The notes under the pieces were generated by a model, which worked only from the letters and a program-made list of their open reading frames with translations, was not told the origin of the DNA and did not search any database. Both the position numbers and the translations under genes were made by a program. Below are positions 5,221 through 11,710 of a stretch of DNA of 11,710 nt, piece by piece (within the stretch, counting starts at the first letter, position 1; each line of letters begins with the position of its first letter). This DNA comes from Planctomycetota bacterium (GTDB lineage Bacteria > Planctomycetota > GCA-002687715), in assembly GCA_013213915.1 (NCBI GenBank), contig JABSRK010000005.1, forward strand, positions 1-11,710. The letters run 5' to 3'.

Positions 5221-7554
5221 ATGCGTGGGCTTGTCCTCATCTCCCTCGGCCTCTCAGTCCTGCTCGTTGCGTGCGGTGACGATGCGGTCGATCCTCCGTC
5301 CGACCAGGCCGATGGGGCGCCCGCCGCGACGTTCGTTGGACGCGGCCGCTGCGCGGTGTGCCACGCCGACGAGGATGCTCTGTGGCAGGGCTCGCATCAT
5401 GACCTGGCCATGCAGCCGGCGACGAAGAAGAACGTGCTGGGGGACTTCAGCGACCAGAAGCTGGAGCATTTCGGCACCACGTCAACGATGTTCGAGCGGG
5501 ACGGAAAGTTCTGGGTCAACACGGACGGCCCGGACGGAGAGTTTACGGACTTCGAGGTCGCCTATGCATTCGGTGTCACGCCGTTGCAGCAGTACCTGGT
5601 CAAGTTTCCCGGTGGTCGCATGCAGTCGTTGCCGCTCTGCTGGGATACGCGGCCGAAGGATGACGGCGGCCAGCGCTGGTACCACCTGTATCAGGACGAG
5701 GCCATTCCCCATACCGACATCCTTCACTGGACAGGTCCGAATCAGAACTGGAACTTCATGTGCGCGGATTGCCACTCCACCGGCTTGTCGCGCAACTACG
5801 ACCTCGAACGGGACAGCTTCGACACCCAGTGGTCGGAGATCGACGTGAGTTGCGAGGCGTGCCACGGGCCCGGGTCCGAGCACGTGACGTGGTCCGAGGA
5901 GAGAGCGGCGGTGGGGGAGCAGGGCACGTACGACGGCACGGCGCAGCAGATGGGGCTCGTCACGTCGCTACGGGGCTTACCGGACGCGCGCTGGGTCATC
6001 GACAAGGAGACGGGGCAGGCGAAGCGCGAGGGGCCGCCGCCGTCAGCCAACCAGATCACCGCGTGCGCGCGATGCCACGCTCGCCGCACCATGATCACCG
6101 GGGACGTGCACGGGCAGACGCTGCTCGACAAGCTGGTGCCGGCGCTGTTGCGGGAGGGGCTCTACCACGCGGACGGGCAGATCAACGACGAGGTCTATGT
6201 CTGGGGGTCGTTCGCCCAGAGCAAGATGCACGCCCAAGGCGTCGTGTGCACCGACTGTCACAAACCCCACGATCTCGGGTTGCGATCCGAGGGCAACACC
6301 CTGTGCTACCGATGCCACCTCCCTGACCGCTTCGACACGAAGGCCCATCACTTCCACGAGCCGGGGACGCCGGGGGCCCAGTGTGTGAGTTGCCACATGC
6401 CGTCGAAGCACTACATGGTGGTCGATCCCCGTCACGATCACAGCCTCCGGGTGCCGCGTCCGGACCTGACCGAAAAAATCGGGACGCCAAACGCGTGCAA
6501 CGGCTGCCACGAGGACCAGTCGGCGGCCTGGGCTACCGCGGCCATAGACCGCTGGTACGACAAGCCCAAGCGGCCGCCCCATTTCGGGGAGGTGCTTCAC
6601 GCGGCGCGCAACGGCGCGGCCGATGCCGCGGCGCGCCTGCTTGCGCTGGCGCGTGACCCCCAGGCGGCCGGCATCGTCCGCGCGACGGCGACCTCCGAAC
6701 TTGGCGAGCGAGGGGACCCGGAGACGCTGGCTGCGGTGGAGAGCGGGAGCGTCGATCCGGACCCGCTGGTGCGTCTGGCGGCGGCGCGGCTACTGTCCAT
6801 GCTGCCGGTGGAGACCCGCCTCCGTATCGGTGACCCGATGATGGACGATTCCGTGCGCGCCGTACGCATCGAGGCGGCGCGGCGCCTGGCGTCGATTCAG
6901 GACGGGGTGCTGTCGGGGGCGTCCCTGGCGGCGCGTGAGCGCGGCATCGCCGCTTACGTGTCGGCCCAGATGGTGAACGCTGATCGGGCCTTCGCGCACG
7001 AGAACATCGGGCTGCTCCGTGCCGAACAGGGGCGTCTCGACGAAGCCGTGGCGGCGTATCGCACGGCGCTGCGCCTAGACCCCAACGCCCGCAACGCGTG
7101 GGCGAACCTTGCGGACGTGCACCGCGAACGGGGTGACGACGACGCCGCGGTCCGCATCTTGCGCGACGGGCTCGCGCGCTTGCCCGACGCGCCGGGGCTC
7201 CACCACGCGCTGGGCCTGGCGCTCGTTCGCGTGAAGCAGTACCGCCAGTCGCTGAAGCCGCTCGGAAAGGCGTGGGTCCTCGACCGCGGCGTTGCCAGAC
7301 ACGGCTACATGTACGGGGTGGCGCTCATGTCGACCGGCCAGGGGCGGCAGGCCCTGGACGTCCTCGAGTCTGTCCACGGCGAACACCCCACCGATCGCGA
7401 CGTCCTGCAGGCGCTGGTGACCATCGCCCGCGACCTCGACGACGTCGCGCGTGCCCTCCGACACGCGCGGACGTGGCAGAAACTCGATCCCCAGGACACC
7501 GCTCTCCAGGCCCAGATCCAGCAACTGGAGCAGCGCCTGCGCGGCGGGAGATAG
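5221..7554 (+). CDS. Octahaem c-type cytochrome lipoprotein with HEAT-like and TPR repeats
   Basis: The protein has 777 residues from ATG 5221. GTG 5203 would put six residues before the signal peptide and is less likely. A lipobox, LVAC with Cys18, predicts a lipoprotein. Eight CXXCH haem sites are at 44-48, 181-185, 211-215, 282-286, 343-347, 362-366, 388-392 and 426-430. Their arrangement matches cytochrome c554-like multihaem proteins. The last two haems flank a typical stretch, MPSKHYMVVDPRHDHSLR then VPRPDL. Helical HEAT-like repeats follow (about 463-562). TPR units cover about 588-770, for example HENIGLLRAEQGRLDEAVAA then YRTALRLDPN. The protein would act on the outer side of a membrane, carrying or storing electrons or reducing a small substrate, and docking partners through the TPRs. 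Homologues of this layout exist in other phyla, but I know of no assigned function. It is divergent from the pentahaem cytochrome operon. Confidence 0.87.
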   Translation: MRGLVLISLGLSVLLVACGDDAVDPPSDQADGAPAATFVGRGRCAVCHADEDALWQGSHHDLAMQPATKKNVLGDFSDQKLEHFGTTSTMFERDGKFWVNTDGPDGEFTDFEVAYAFGVTPLQQYLVKFPGGRMQSLPLCWDTRPKDDGGQRWYHLYQDEAIPHTDILHWTGPNQNWNFMCADCHSTGLSRNYDLERDSFDTQWSEIDVSCEACHGPGSEHVTWSEERAAVGEQGTYDGTAQQMGLVTSLRGLPDARWVIDKETGQAKREGPPPSANQITACARCHARRTMITGDVHGQTLLDKLVPALLREGLYHADGQINDEVYVWGSFAQSKMHAQGVVCTDCHKPHDLGLRSEGNTLCYRCHLPDRFDTKAHHFHEPGTPGAQCVSCHMPSKHYMVVDPRHDHSLRVPRPDLTEKIGTPNACNGCHEDQSAAWATAAIDRWYDKPKRPPHFGEVLHAARNGAADAAARLLALARDPQAAGIVRATATSELGERGDPETLAAVESGSVDPDPLVRLAAARLLSMLPVETRLRIGDPMMDDSVRAVRIEAARRLASIQDGVLSGASLAARERGIAAYVSAQMVNADRAFAHENIGLLRAEQGRLDEAVAAYRTALRLDPNARNAWANLADVHRERGDDDAAVRILRDGLARLPDAPGLHHALGLALVRVKQYRQSLKPLGKAWVLDRGVARHGYMYGVALMSTGQGRQALDVLESVHGEHPTDRDVLQALVTIARDLDDVARALRHARTWQKLDPQDTALQAQIQQLEQRLRGGR

Positions 7555-7562
7555 GGCGGCGA

Positions 7563-7593
7563 AGCGAGGTTCTGGCGCGTCTGTCATCTCGCT
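7563..7593 (+). terminator. Weak inverted repeat between the octahaem gene and pntAA
   Basis: AGCGAGGT at 7563-7570 pairs with ATCTCGCT at 7586-7593 (eight pairs, one of them G-T) around a 15-base loop. It begins nine bases after the octahaem stop codon. It could be a transcript-end hairpin or an operator touching the pnt -10 box. There is no T run after it, so an intrinsic terminator is uncertain. Confidence 0.3.
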
Positions 7594-7598
7594 ATACT
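7593..7598 (+). promoter_or_regulatory. Candidate -10 box of the pnt operon
   Basis: TATACT matches the sigma-70 -10 consensus at five of six bases and is the most AT-rich hexamer in this 102-base gap. At 17 bases spacing the -35 position reads TTCTGG, a poor match. Transcription would give a leader of about 50 bases before the pntAA ATG at 7657. Confidence 0.35.
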
Positions 7599-7656
7599 CC
7601 CGCCCCAACGCGCTGCGAAGGACGCGCGCGGATGCCTTTGAATCGGGACACAGAGC

Positions 7657-8802
7657 ATGACCAAGGTCTTCGTGCCAAGAGAGAGACAGGATGGGGAGTC
7701 GCGGGTCGCCGCGACGCCCGAGACCGTCAAACGCTTCAAGAAGCTCGGCCTCGACGTGACCGTCGAGGCGGGTGCCGGGGTGGCCAGCCACATCAGCGAC
7801 GACGACTACGGGGCGGCGGGAGCTTCTCTGATCGACGCCGCGTCCGGGTGGAGTGAGGCCGACCTCGTCTTGAAGGTCAACCCGCCCGAACCAGGGGAGG
7901 TCGACGGCATGAAGCCGGGCGCGCTGCTCGTGTCGTTCGTGTGGTCGGTGCAGGACCCGGATCTGGCGGGGAGGCTGTCCGACCGCAAGGTGTCGGTCCT
8001 GGCGATGGAGGCCGTCCCGCGCATCTCGCGTGCACAGAAGATGGACGCCCTGTCGTCGCAAGCGAACCTGGCGGGATACAAGGCGGTGCTCATGGGCGCC
8101 GACGCGCTCGCCCGCATCATGCCCATGATGGTCACGGCGGCCGGCACCCTGAAGCCGGCGAAGGTCGTTGTCATGGGCGCGGGGGTCGCCGGCCTGCAGG
8201 CCATCGCCACGGCCAAGCGCCTGGGCGCCATCGTCGAGGCCTCAGACATCCGCCCCGAGGTGAAGGAGCAGATCGAATCGTTGGGCGGCAAATTCATCGA
8301 GACGGTGGAGGCTTCGGGGGAGGGGGGCTACGCCAAGGAGCTCACCGACGAACAGAAGAAGCGCCAGCAGGAGATCATCGAGAGCCACCTGGTGGAGGCG
8401 GACATGGTGGTCTGCACCGCGCTGATCCCGGGGCGCCAGGCGCCCGTTCTCGTGCCGGCCCATGTCGTCGAGAAGATGAAGCACGGGGCGGTGATCGTGG
8501 ACCTGGCCGTATCGCAGGGCGGCAACTGCGAGCTGTCCGAGCCGGGGCGGGTCACCAAGCACGGCGTCACCATCATCGGCGAGCCCAATGTGCCCGCCAT
8601 GCTGCCGACCGATGCGAGCAACGTGTACGCGCGCAACATCCTGGCGCTCGTCATGGACGTCGTGGACAAGAACGCAGGAGGCGCCATCAAGCTCGACCTC
8701 GAGGACGAGGTCATCGACGGTGCGCTCATCATCCATGACGGCGAGGTCCGCCACGGGCCGACCAGTGAGGCGATCGAGAACCGGGGGGTGTCCACGTCAT
8801 GA
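7657..8802 (+). CDS. pntAA: NAD(P) transhydrogenase subunit alpha 1 (NAD(H)-binding domain I)
   Basis: The protein has 381 residues and no membrane segment; this is the soluble dI component of proton-translocating transhydrogenase. It binds NADH on the cytoplasmic face and passes hydride to NADP+ on dIII of PntB. The N-terminus KVFVPRERQDGESRVAATPE is the standard opening of the alanine dehydrogenase/PntA fold. The loop PRISRAQKMD contains R122, Q127 and D130, corresponding to the Arg-Gln-Asp loop that places the nicotinamide. The NAD Rossmann motif GAGVAGLQA starts at 174, with acidic D197 after the second strand. The ATG at 7657 has only a weak GGGA eight bases upstream. The stop overlaps the pntAB start (ATGA). 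The separate alpha 1 and alpha 2 chains match the three-subunit type seen in Rhodospirillum and Thermus. Confidence 0.96.
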   Translation: MTKVFVPRERQDGESRVAATPETVKRFKKLGLDVTVEAGAGVASHISDDDYGAAGASLIDAASGWSEADLVLKVNPPEPGEVDGMKPGALLVSFVWSVQDPDLAGRLSDRKVSVLAMEAVPRISRAQKMDALSSQANLAGYKAVLMGADALARIMPMMVTAAGTLKPAKVVVMGAGVAGLQAIATAKRLGAIVEASDIRPEVKEQIESLGGKFIETVEASGEGGYAKELTDEQKKRQQEIIESHLVEADMVVCTALIPGRQAPVLVPAHVVEKMKHGAVIVDLAVSQGGNCELSEPGRVTKHGVTIIGEPNVPAMLPTDASNVYARNILALVMDVVDKNAGGAIKLDLEDEVIDGALIIHDGEVRHGPTSEAIENRGVSTS

Positions 8803-9080
8803 TGGAACTGACTATCTTCGTGCTGGCGATCTTCCTCGGCTTCGAGCTCATCACCAAGGTGCCGCCGACGCTCCACACGCCGTTGATGTCGGGCGCCAAC
8901 GCCATCTCGGGCATCACCATCGTGGGTGCCTTGACCTGCGCCTACTTCACCAACTCGCCGTTCATGGCGAACGCCATGGGCTTCCTCGCCATCGCGACGG
9001 CGAGCATCAACGTGGTGGGTGGCTTCATGGTGACCGACCGCATGCTCACCATGTTCGGTAGCAAGAAGGAGGAGAAGTGA
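8799..9080 (+). CDS. pntAB: NAD(P) transhydrogenase subunit alpha 2 (membrane domain, N-terminal part)
   Basis: This is a 93-residue membrane protein with about three hydrophobic segments: 3-18, 33-52 and 55-80. It forms part of the proton-conducting dII domain together with the PntB membrane part. The signature TLHTPLMSGANAISG (24-38) is typical. ATG 8799 overlaps the pntAA stop by four bases (ATGA). A second ATG directly follows at 8802, so the first Met is ambiguous. A G-rich run (GGGGGG) about ten bases upstream can act as the ribosome site. Residue 37, the centre of NAISG, is Ser; in some relatives the equivalent position is the proton-channel His. No other intramembrane His is present; the only His, H26, lies in the loop. 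Confidence 0.95.
   Translation: MMELTIFVLAIFLGFELITKVPPTLHTPLMSGANAISGITIVGALTCAYFTNSPFMANAMGFLAIATASINVVGGFMVTDRMLTMFGSKKEEK
9067..9073 (+). promoter_or_regulatory. Ribosome binding site of pntB
   Basis: AAGGAGG lies inside the last codons of pntAB, six bases before ATG 9080. It selects ATG 9080 over the in-frame GTG at 9077. The pntAB stop and the pntB start share a base (TGATG), so reinitiation is likely. Confidence 0.8.
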
Positions 9081-10531
9081 TGGGGGGCGCGTGGTTCCAT
9101 GTCGCGTATCTCGTCGCGATCGTCCTCTTCATCTTCGGGATCAAGCGACTGGGCAAGGTCCGCACCGCGAAGAGCGGCAACCGGCTGGCTGCGTTGGCCA
9201 TGCTGCTGGTCGTGATCGGCGCCGTCGGCGAGCTCGACGCGCGGTCCCCTGGCCAAGGGGTGGACTGGAGCTGGATCATCGCCGGCGCCGTGGTCGGCGG
9301 CGCCATCGGCGCCTTCGCGGCCAAGAAGGTGCAGATGACCGAGATGCCCGAGATGGTCGCCCTGTTCAATGGTTCAGGGGGGGCGGCGTCCGTGTTCGTG
9401 GTGCTGGCGTTCCTGGCCACCAGACTCCCCGACTTGCCCGAAGGTGCGAGCTTGGCTCGTGGAATGGGGGGCTGGGACACGACCCTGGCCCTGGCTCTGT
9501 CCATCCTCGTGGGCGGGGTGACGTTGACTGGTTCCGTGGTCGCCTACGCCAAGCTCTCCGGCAAGGTGACCAGCGACGCGGTCGTCTACAACCTGCAGCA
9601 TCCGATCAACGGGGCCCTGATCCTGGTGGCCCTGGGGTTGACCGTCCTCATCGGTTGGGTGCTCGGTCCCGACGCCGCCATGATGGTCTCCGTCATTCTG
9701 GCTCTCCTGGCGCTCGGGCTGGGCGTCTTGCTGGTGCTCCCCATCGGCGGCGCCGACATGCCCGTCGTCATCTCACTTTTGAACTCGTACTCGGGCATCG
9801 CGGCGGCGATGACCGGTTTCGTGCTGAAGTCGCCGGTGTTGATCGTGTCCGGTGCCCTGGTCGGCGCGTCGGGCCTGATCTTGACCAACATCATGTGCAA
9901 GGCCATGAACCGCTCGCTCCTGAGTGTTCTGCTTGGCGGCTTCGGGCAGACCGCCGGCGCCGCGAGCAGCGAAGACGCACGCGAGTACAGCGACGTCAAG
10001 AGCGTGGGTCCCGAGGAGCTGGCCATGATGCTCGAGGGCGTCTCGTCGGTGATCTTCGTTCCCGGTTACGGCCTCGCCGTGGCGCAGGCGCAACACGTGA
10101 CGCGGGAGCTCGGCGATTTTCTCGAGGCCCAGGGCGCCCAGGTGAAGTACGCGATCCACCCCGTCGCAGGGCGCATGCCGGGACACATGAACGTGCTGCT
10201 CGCCGAGGCTAGCGTCCCGTACGAACAGCTCGTCGAGATGGACGAGATCAACCCCGAGTTCAAGACCACGGACGTGGTGATCGTCCTGGGCGCGAACGAC
10301 GTGGTGAATCCCGCGGCTCTCGACGACCCGCAGAGCCCCCTCGCGGGCATGCCGATCCTCAACGTCCACGAGGCCCGACAGGTCATCGTCGTGAAGCGGT
10401 CCCTGAGCCCGGGCTATGCGGGTGTGCGGAACCCGCTGTTCGAGGCGGACAACGCGCACATGCTCTTCTCGGACGCCAAGGTCGCGTTGCAGGAGACCTT
10501 GAACGAGCTCAAGGAAACGGTCGGCGCCTGA
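9080..10531 (+). CDS. pntB: NAD(P) transhydrogenase subunit beta
   Basis: The protein has 483 residues. The N-terminal part (about 5-290) has eight or nine hydrophobic segments and belongs to the proton-translocating dII domain; residues from about 300 form the NADP(H)-binding dIII domain. Visible dIII motifs are VPGYGLAVAQAQH (327-339), HPVAGRMPGHMNVLLAEA (360-377), GANDVVNP (404-411) and the NADP phosphate-binding VVKRSLSPGYAGVRNPLF (437-454). The membrane motif LLNSYSG contains N235, matching the functional Asn222 of E. coli PntB. The MTEMPEMVALFNGSGG loop carries N97 where E. coli PntB has His91. The complex uses the proton gradient to drive NADPH formation from NADH. ATG 9080 is chosen because of the AAGGAGG at 9067. 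Last gene of the operon. Confidence 0.96.
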   Translation: MGGAWFHVAYLVAIVLFIFGIKRLGKVRTAKSGNRLAALAMLLVVIGAVGELDARSPGQGVDWSWIIAGAVVGGAIGAFAAKKVQMTEMPEMVALFNGSGGAASVFVVLAFLATRLPDLPEGASLARGMGGWDTTLALALSILVGGVTLTGSVVAYAKLSGKVTSDAVVYNLQHPINGALILVALGLTVLIGWVLGPDAAMMVSVILALLALGLGVLLVLPIGGADMPVVISLLNSYSGIAAAMTGFVLKSPVLIVSGALVGASGLILTNIMCKAMNRSLLSVLLGGFGQTAGAASSEDAREYSDVKSVGPEELAMMLEGVSSVIFVPGYGLAVAQAQHVTRELGDFLEAQGAQVKYAIHPVAGRMPGHMNVLLAEASVPYEQLVEMDEINPEFKTTDVVIVLGANDVVNPAALDDPQSPLAGMPILNVHEARQVIVVKRSLSPGYAGVRNPLFEADNAHMLFSDAKVALQETLNELKETVGA

Positions 10532-10537
10532 GCCGAC
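10520..10537 (+). terminator. Hairpin straddling the pntB stop codon
   Basis: GTCGGC (10520-10525) and GCCGAC (10532-10537) form a perfect six-pair, GC-rich stem with a six-base loop that contains the TGA stop. A smaller GGCG/CGCC stem follows at 10538-10550. There is no T run, so it may protect the 3' end or aid termination only weakly. Confidence 0.35.
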
Positions 10538-10565
10538 GGCGCTGTCCGCCACGTATCCGACCTTA

Positions 10566-10614
10566 CGCCAAGGGCTTGAGACCAGCGGTCTTGGTGCAGC
10601 GAAGCGGCTTGGCG
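10566..10614 (+). repeat. Nested inverted repeats in the pntB-lectin gap
   Basis: CGCCAAG (10566-10572) and CTTGGCG (10608-10614) are perfect inverted repeats. Inside them GCTT (10574-10577) can pair with AAGC (10602-10605), and an inner hairpin AGACC-AGC-GGTCT lies at 10579-10591. Together they allow a branched stem of about 49 bases. It could be a transcript-end structure for the pnt operon, part of the lectin leader, or a protein site. The 196-base gap holds no convincing gene. Confidence 0.4.
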
Positions 10615-10695
10615 CGGTGTCTGGTAGCTTGGTCCATTCGGGGAGCCTGCACCGGTTTTGAGCAGTGCGCTCCGTTGTCCTACCCCCGTTCGTTT

Positions 10696-10715
10696 CTACA
10701 CGCAGCTACACGCAG
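10696..10715 (+). repeat. Perfect 10-base tandem repeat before the lectin gene
   Basis: CTACACGCAG occurs twice head to tail at 10696-10705 and 10706-10715. The second copy ends in the ribosome binding site of the lectin-domain gene. One helical turn per unit would suit paired binding of a regulator, but slippage duplication is equally possible. Confidence 0.7.
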
Positions 10716-10719
10716 GGAG
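10714..10719 (+). promoter_or_regulatory. Ribosome binding site of the lectin-domain gene
   Basis: AGGGAG lies eight bases before the ATG at 10728 and sets the start, directly ahead of a clear signal peptide. Confidence 0.65.
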
Positions 10720-10727
10720 TCAACACC

Positions 10728-11710
10728 ATGCGTTTCGTCTTCCCCCTTCTCCTCGTCGCGCTGATGGTCGCCGTGCCGGTGGCGTCAGGCCAGGTCGTCA
10801 ACCCGGCCAACGGCCACACCTATCTGCTCGCCGGCAGCGCCACCCAGAACGTCCTCGTGGCCAAGTTCAACGCCAACGCCCTCGGCGGGTATCTGGTCGC
10901 CATCAACGACCCGGCGGAGGACGCGTTCATCCAGGCCAACTTCCCGGGCAGTTACTGGATCGGACTTTCCGACTCGGCTTCGGAAGGCACGTTCGTCTGG
11001 GATAGCGGGGAGCCGCTGACCTACACCAACTGGTGCCCCGCCGAGCCGAGCGCGACCGCTTCGAACCACGACTTCGTCTTCATGGACTCGGTCTGTCCGG
11101 GTCAGTGGAACGACATGAGCGCGACGCCCATCTGGGGCGGGACCGGTTTCCTGGGACCAGGCCTCGTCGAGATCCCCTCCGTAACGCCCCACTATCAGGG
11201 CAACTCGATGGAAGCGTCGATGGACATCAACGGAGCCACGACCGGCGGCTTCACGCCCGCTGTCGTGACGCAGTGCACGGGATTCCCGGCTAGCGTCAAC
11301 TTCTCGGGGACCCTGGCGGGTAACCCCTGGGACATGGGCTACTACTTCGCGCCCCTCGTGGCCGGCGTCATCGGTTCGGGTACGGTCACGGCCGGTGGAC
11401 AGGTCGTCAACCTGGACCTCACCCAGCCCCTGACCTTCCTCAACGGGGCGACTGCTCCCAACCTATCCACCTCGTCGTTCGCGCCTTTCGCGCTCGTCTT
11501 CGCACCACCGGCGGCCCTGACGGTGTCGGGTCAAGCGTTGATCGTGAACCCGGCCCATGCGGACAACTTCACCGTGACCCAGGGGAACCAACTGGATGTC
11601 GTCGCCGGCAGTCCCACGACCCAGGTGCTGACTCTTGGTGACGACGCCACGGACGCGGTTGCGACGGGACCACCGCTCTGTGCTTTCGGTGCAGCGTCTT
11701 CTACGGCACC
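10728..11710 (+). CDS. Secreted protein with C-type lectin domain, 3' end outside window
   Basis: The frame is open for 327 codons from ATG 10728 to the window edge with no stop. A signal peptide covers about 1-20 (MRFVFPLLLVALMVAVPVAS). Residues about 25-150 form a C-type lectin-like domain: YLVAIND (55-61), WIGLSDSASEGTFVWDSGEP (77-96), NWCPAEPS (101-108) and GQWNDM (125-130). C103 and C123 could form the usual inner disulphide. W127-N128-D129 is the calcium/sugar-site WND motif. The partner EPN motif reads E106-P107-S108, so calcium-dependent sugar binding is plausible but not certain. After residue 155 comes a Gly/Thr/Asn-rich beta region with GGQVVNLDL (223-231) and LIVNPA (271-276), a module style seen in large planctomycete surface proteins. 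The likely role is binding glycans or surfaces outside the cell. It may have its own transcription unit after the 196-base gap. Confidence 0.8.
   Translation, partial: MRFVFPLLLVALMVAVPVASGQVVNPANGHTYLLAGSATQNVLVAKFNANALGGYLVAINDPAEDAFIQANFPGSYWIGLSDSASEGTFVWDSGEPLTYTNWCPAEPSATASNHDFVFMDSVCPGQWNDMSATPIWGGTGFLGPGLVEIPSVTPHYQGNSMEASMDINGATTGGFTPAVVTQCTGFPASVNFSGTLAGNPWDMGYYFAPLVAGVIGSGTVTAGGQVVNLDLTQPLTFLNGATAPNLSTSSFAPFALVFAPPAALTVSGQALIVNPAHADNFTVTQGNQLDVVAGSPTTQVLTLGDDATDAVATGPPLCAFGAASSTA

Noticed and set aside
7075..8061. 328-residue minus-strand frame across the octahaem-pntAA junction
   Set aside because: It spans two clearly coding regions and the gap between them in antisense and shows no family features.
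10576..10764. Small + strand ORF in the pntB-lectin gap
   Set aside because: It overlaps the lectin signal peptide in another frame, has no ribosome site and shows no recognisable sequence.
1..11710. CRISPR arrays, insertion sequences, tRNA or rRNA genes, attachment sites
   Set aside because: I found no spaced direct-repeat arrays, transposase-like proteins, terminal repeats or RNA gene signatures on either strand. The only direct repeat noted is the 10-base tandem at 10696.

Overview
The window is GC-rich bacterial DNA with tightly packed genes. It most likely comes from a member of the Planctomycetota or a close relative. Three things point there: a PA14-containing multihaem cytochrome coupled to a sorbosone-dehydrogenase-like propeller protein, a planctomycete-style sugar isomerase, and large secreted proteins including one with a C-type lectin domain. 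This assignment rests on gene content only. No rRNA, tRNA, CRISPR array or mobile element was seen.

Layout. (1) Bases 2-220 hold the last 72 codons of an unidentified, probably secreted protein. (2) A TIM-barrel sugar isomerase/epimerase follows on the + strand to 1049; its first strand and helix are encoded from about base 240, but no ordinary start codon precedes them. (3) Tail to tail with it is a two-gene minus-strand operon. It encodes a secreted pentahaem c-type cytochrome with a PA14 domain (5154-2530) and then a secreted beta-propeller dehydrogenase-like protein (2536-1046). The two overlap by 7 bases. (4) Divergent from that operon, across only 66 bases, is a lipoprotein with eight CXXCH haem motifs followed by HEAT-like and TPR repeats (5221-7554). 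(5) Next come the three genes of a proton-translocating NAD(P) transhydrogenase, pntAA-pntAB-pntB (7657-10531), with overlapping stops and starts. (6) After a 196-base gap with inverted and direct repeats, a secreted C-type-lectin protein begins at 10728 and runs off the end.

How the genes may work together. The cytochrome and propeller pair look like a periplasmic or cell-surface oxidative module: the propeller protein would oxidise a sugar or alcohol and the cytochrome would accept the electrons. The divergent octahaem lipoprotein could be a further electron carrier or redox enzyme. The two mature proteins together carry thirteen predicted haems and are encoded from one short shared control region. 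That region contains a 7-base dyad and -10-like boxes placed for leaderless or near-leaderless transcripts on both sides. The transhydrogenase uses the proton gradient to make NADPH and appears to be a separate operon. Its most unusual feature is that the membrane positions known to me as carrying the proton-channel histidine hold Asn and Ser instead.

The best candidate for a little-described system is the divergent pentahaem-PA14/propeller and octahaem-TPR cluster. Its substrate and physiological role cannot be read from sequence.
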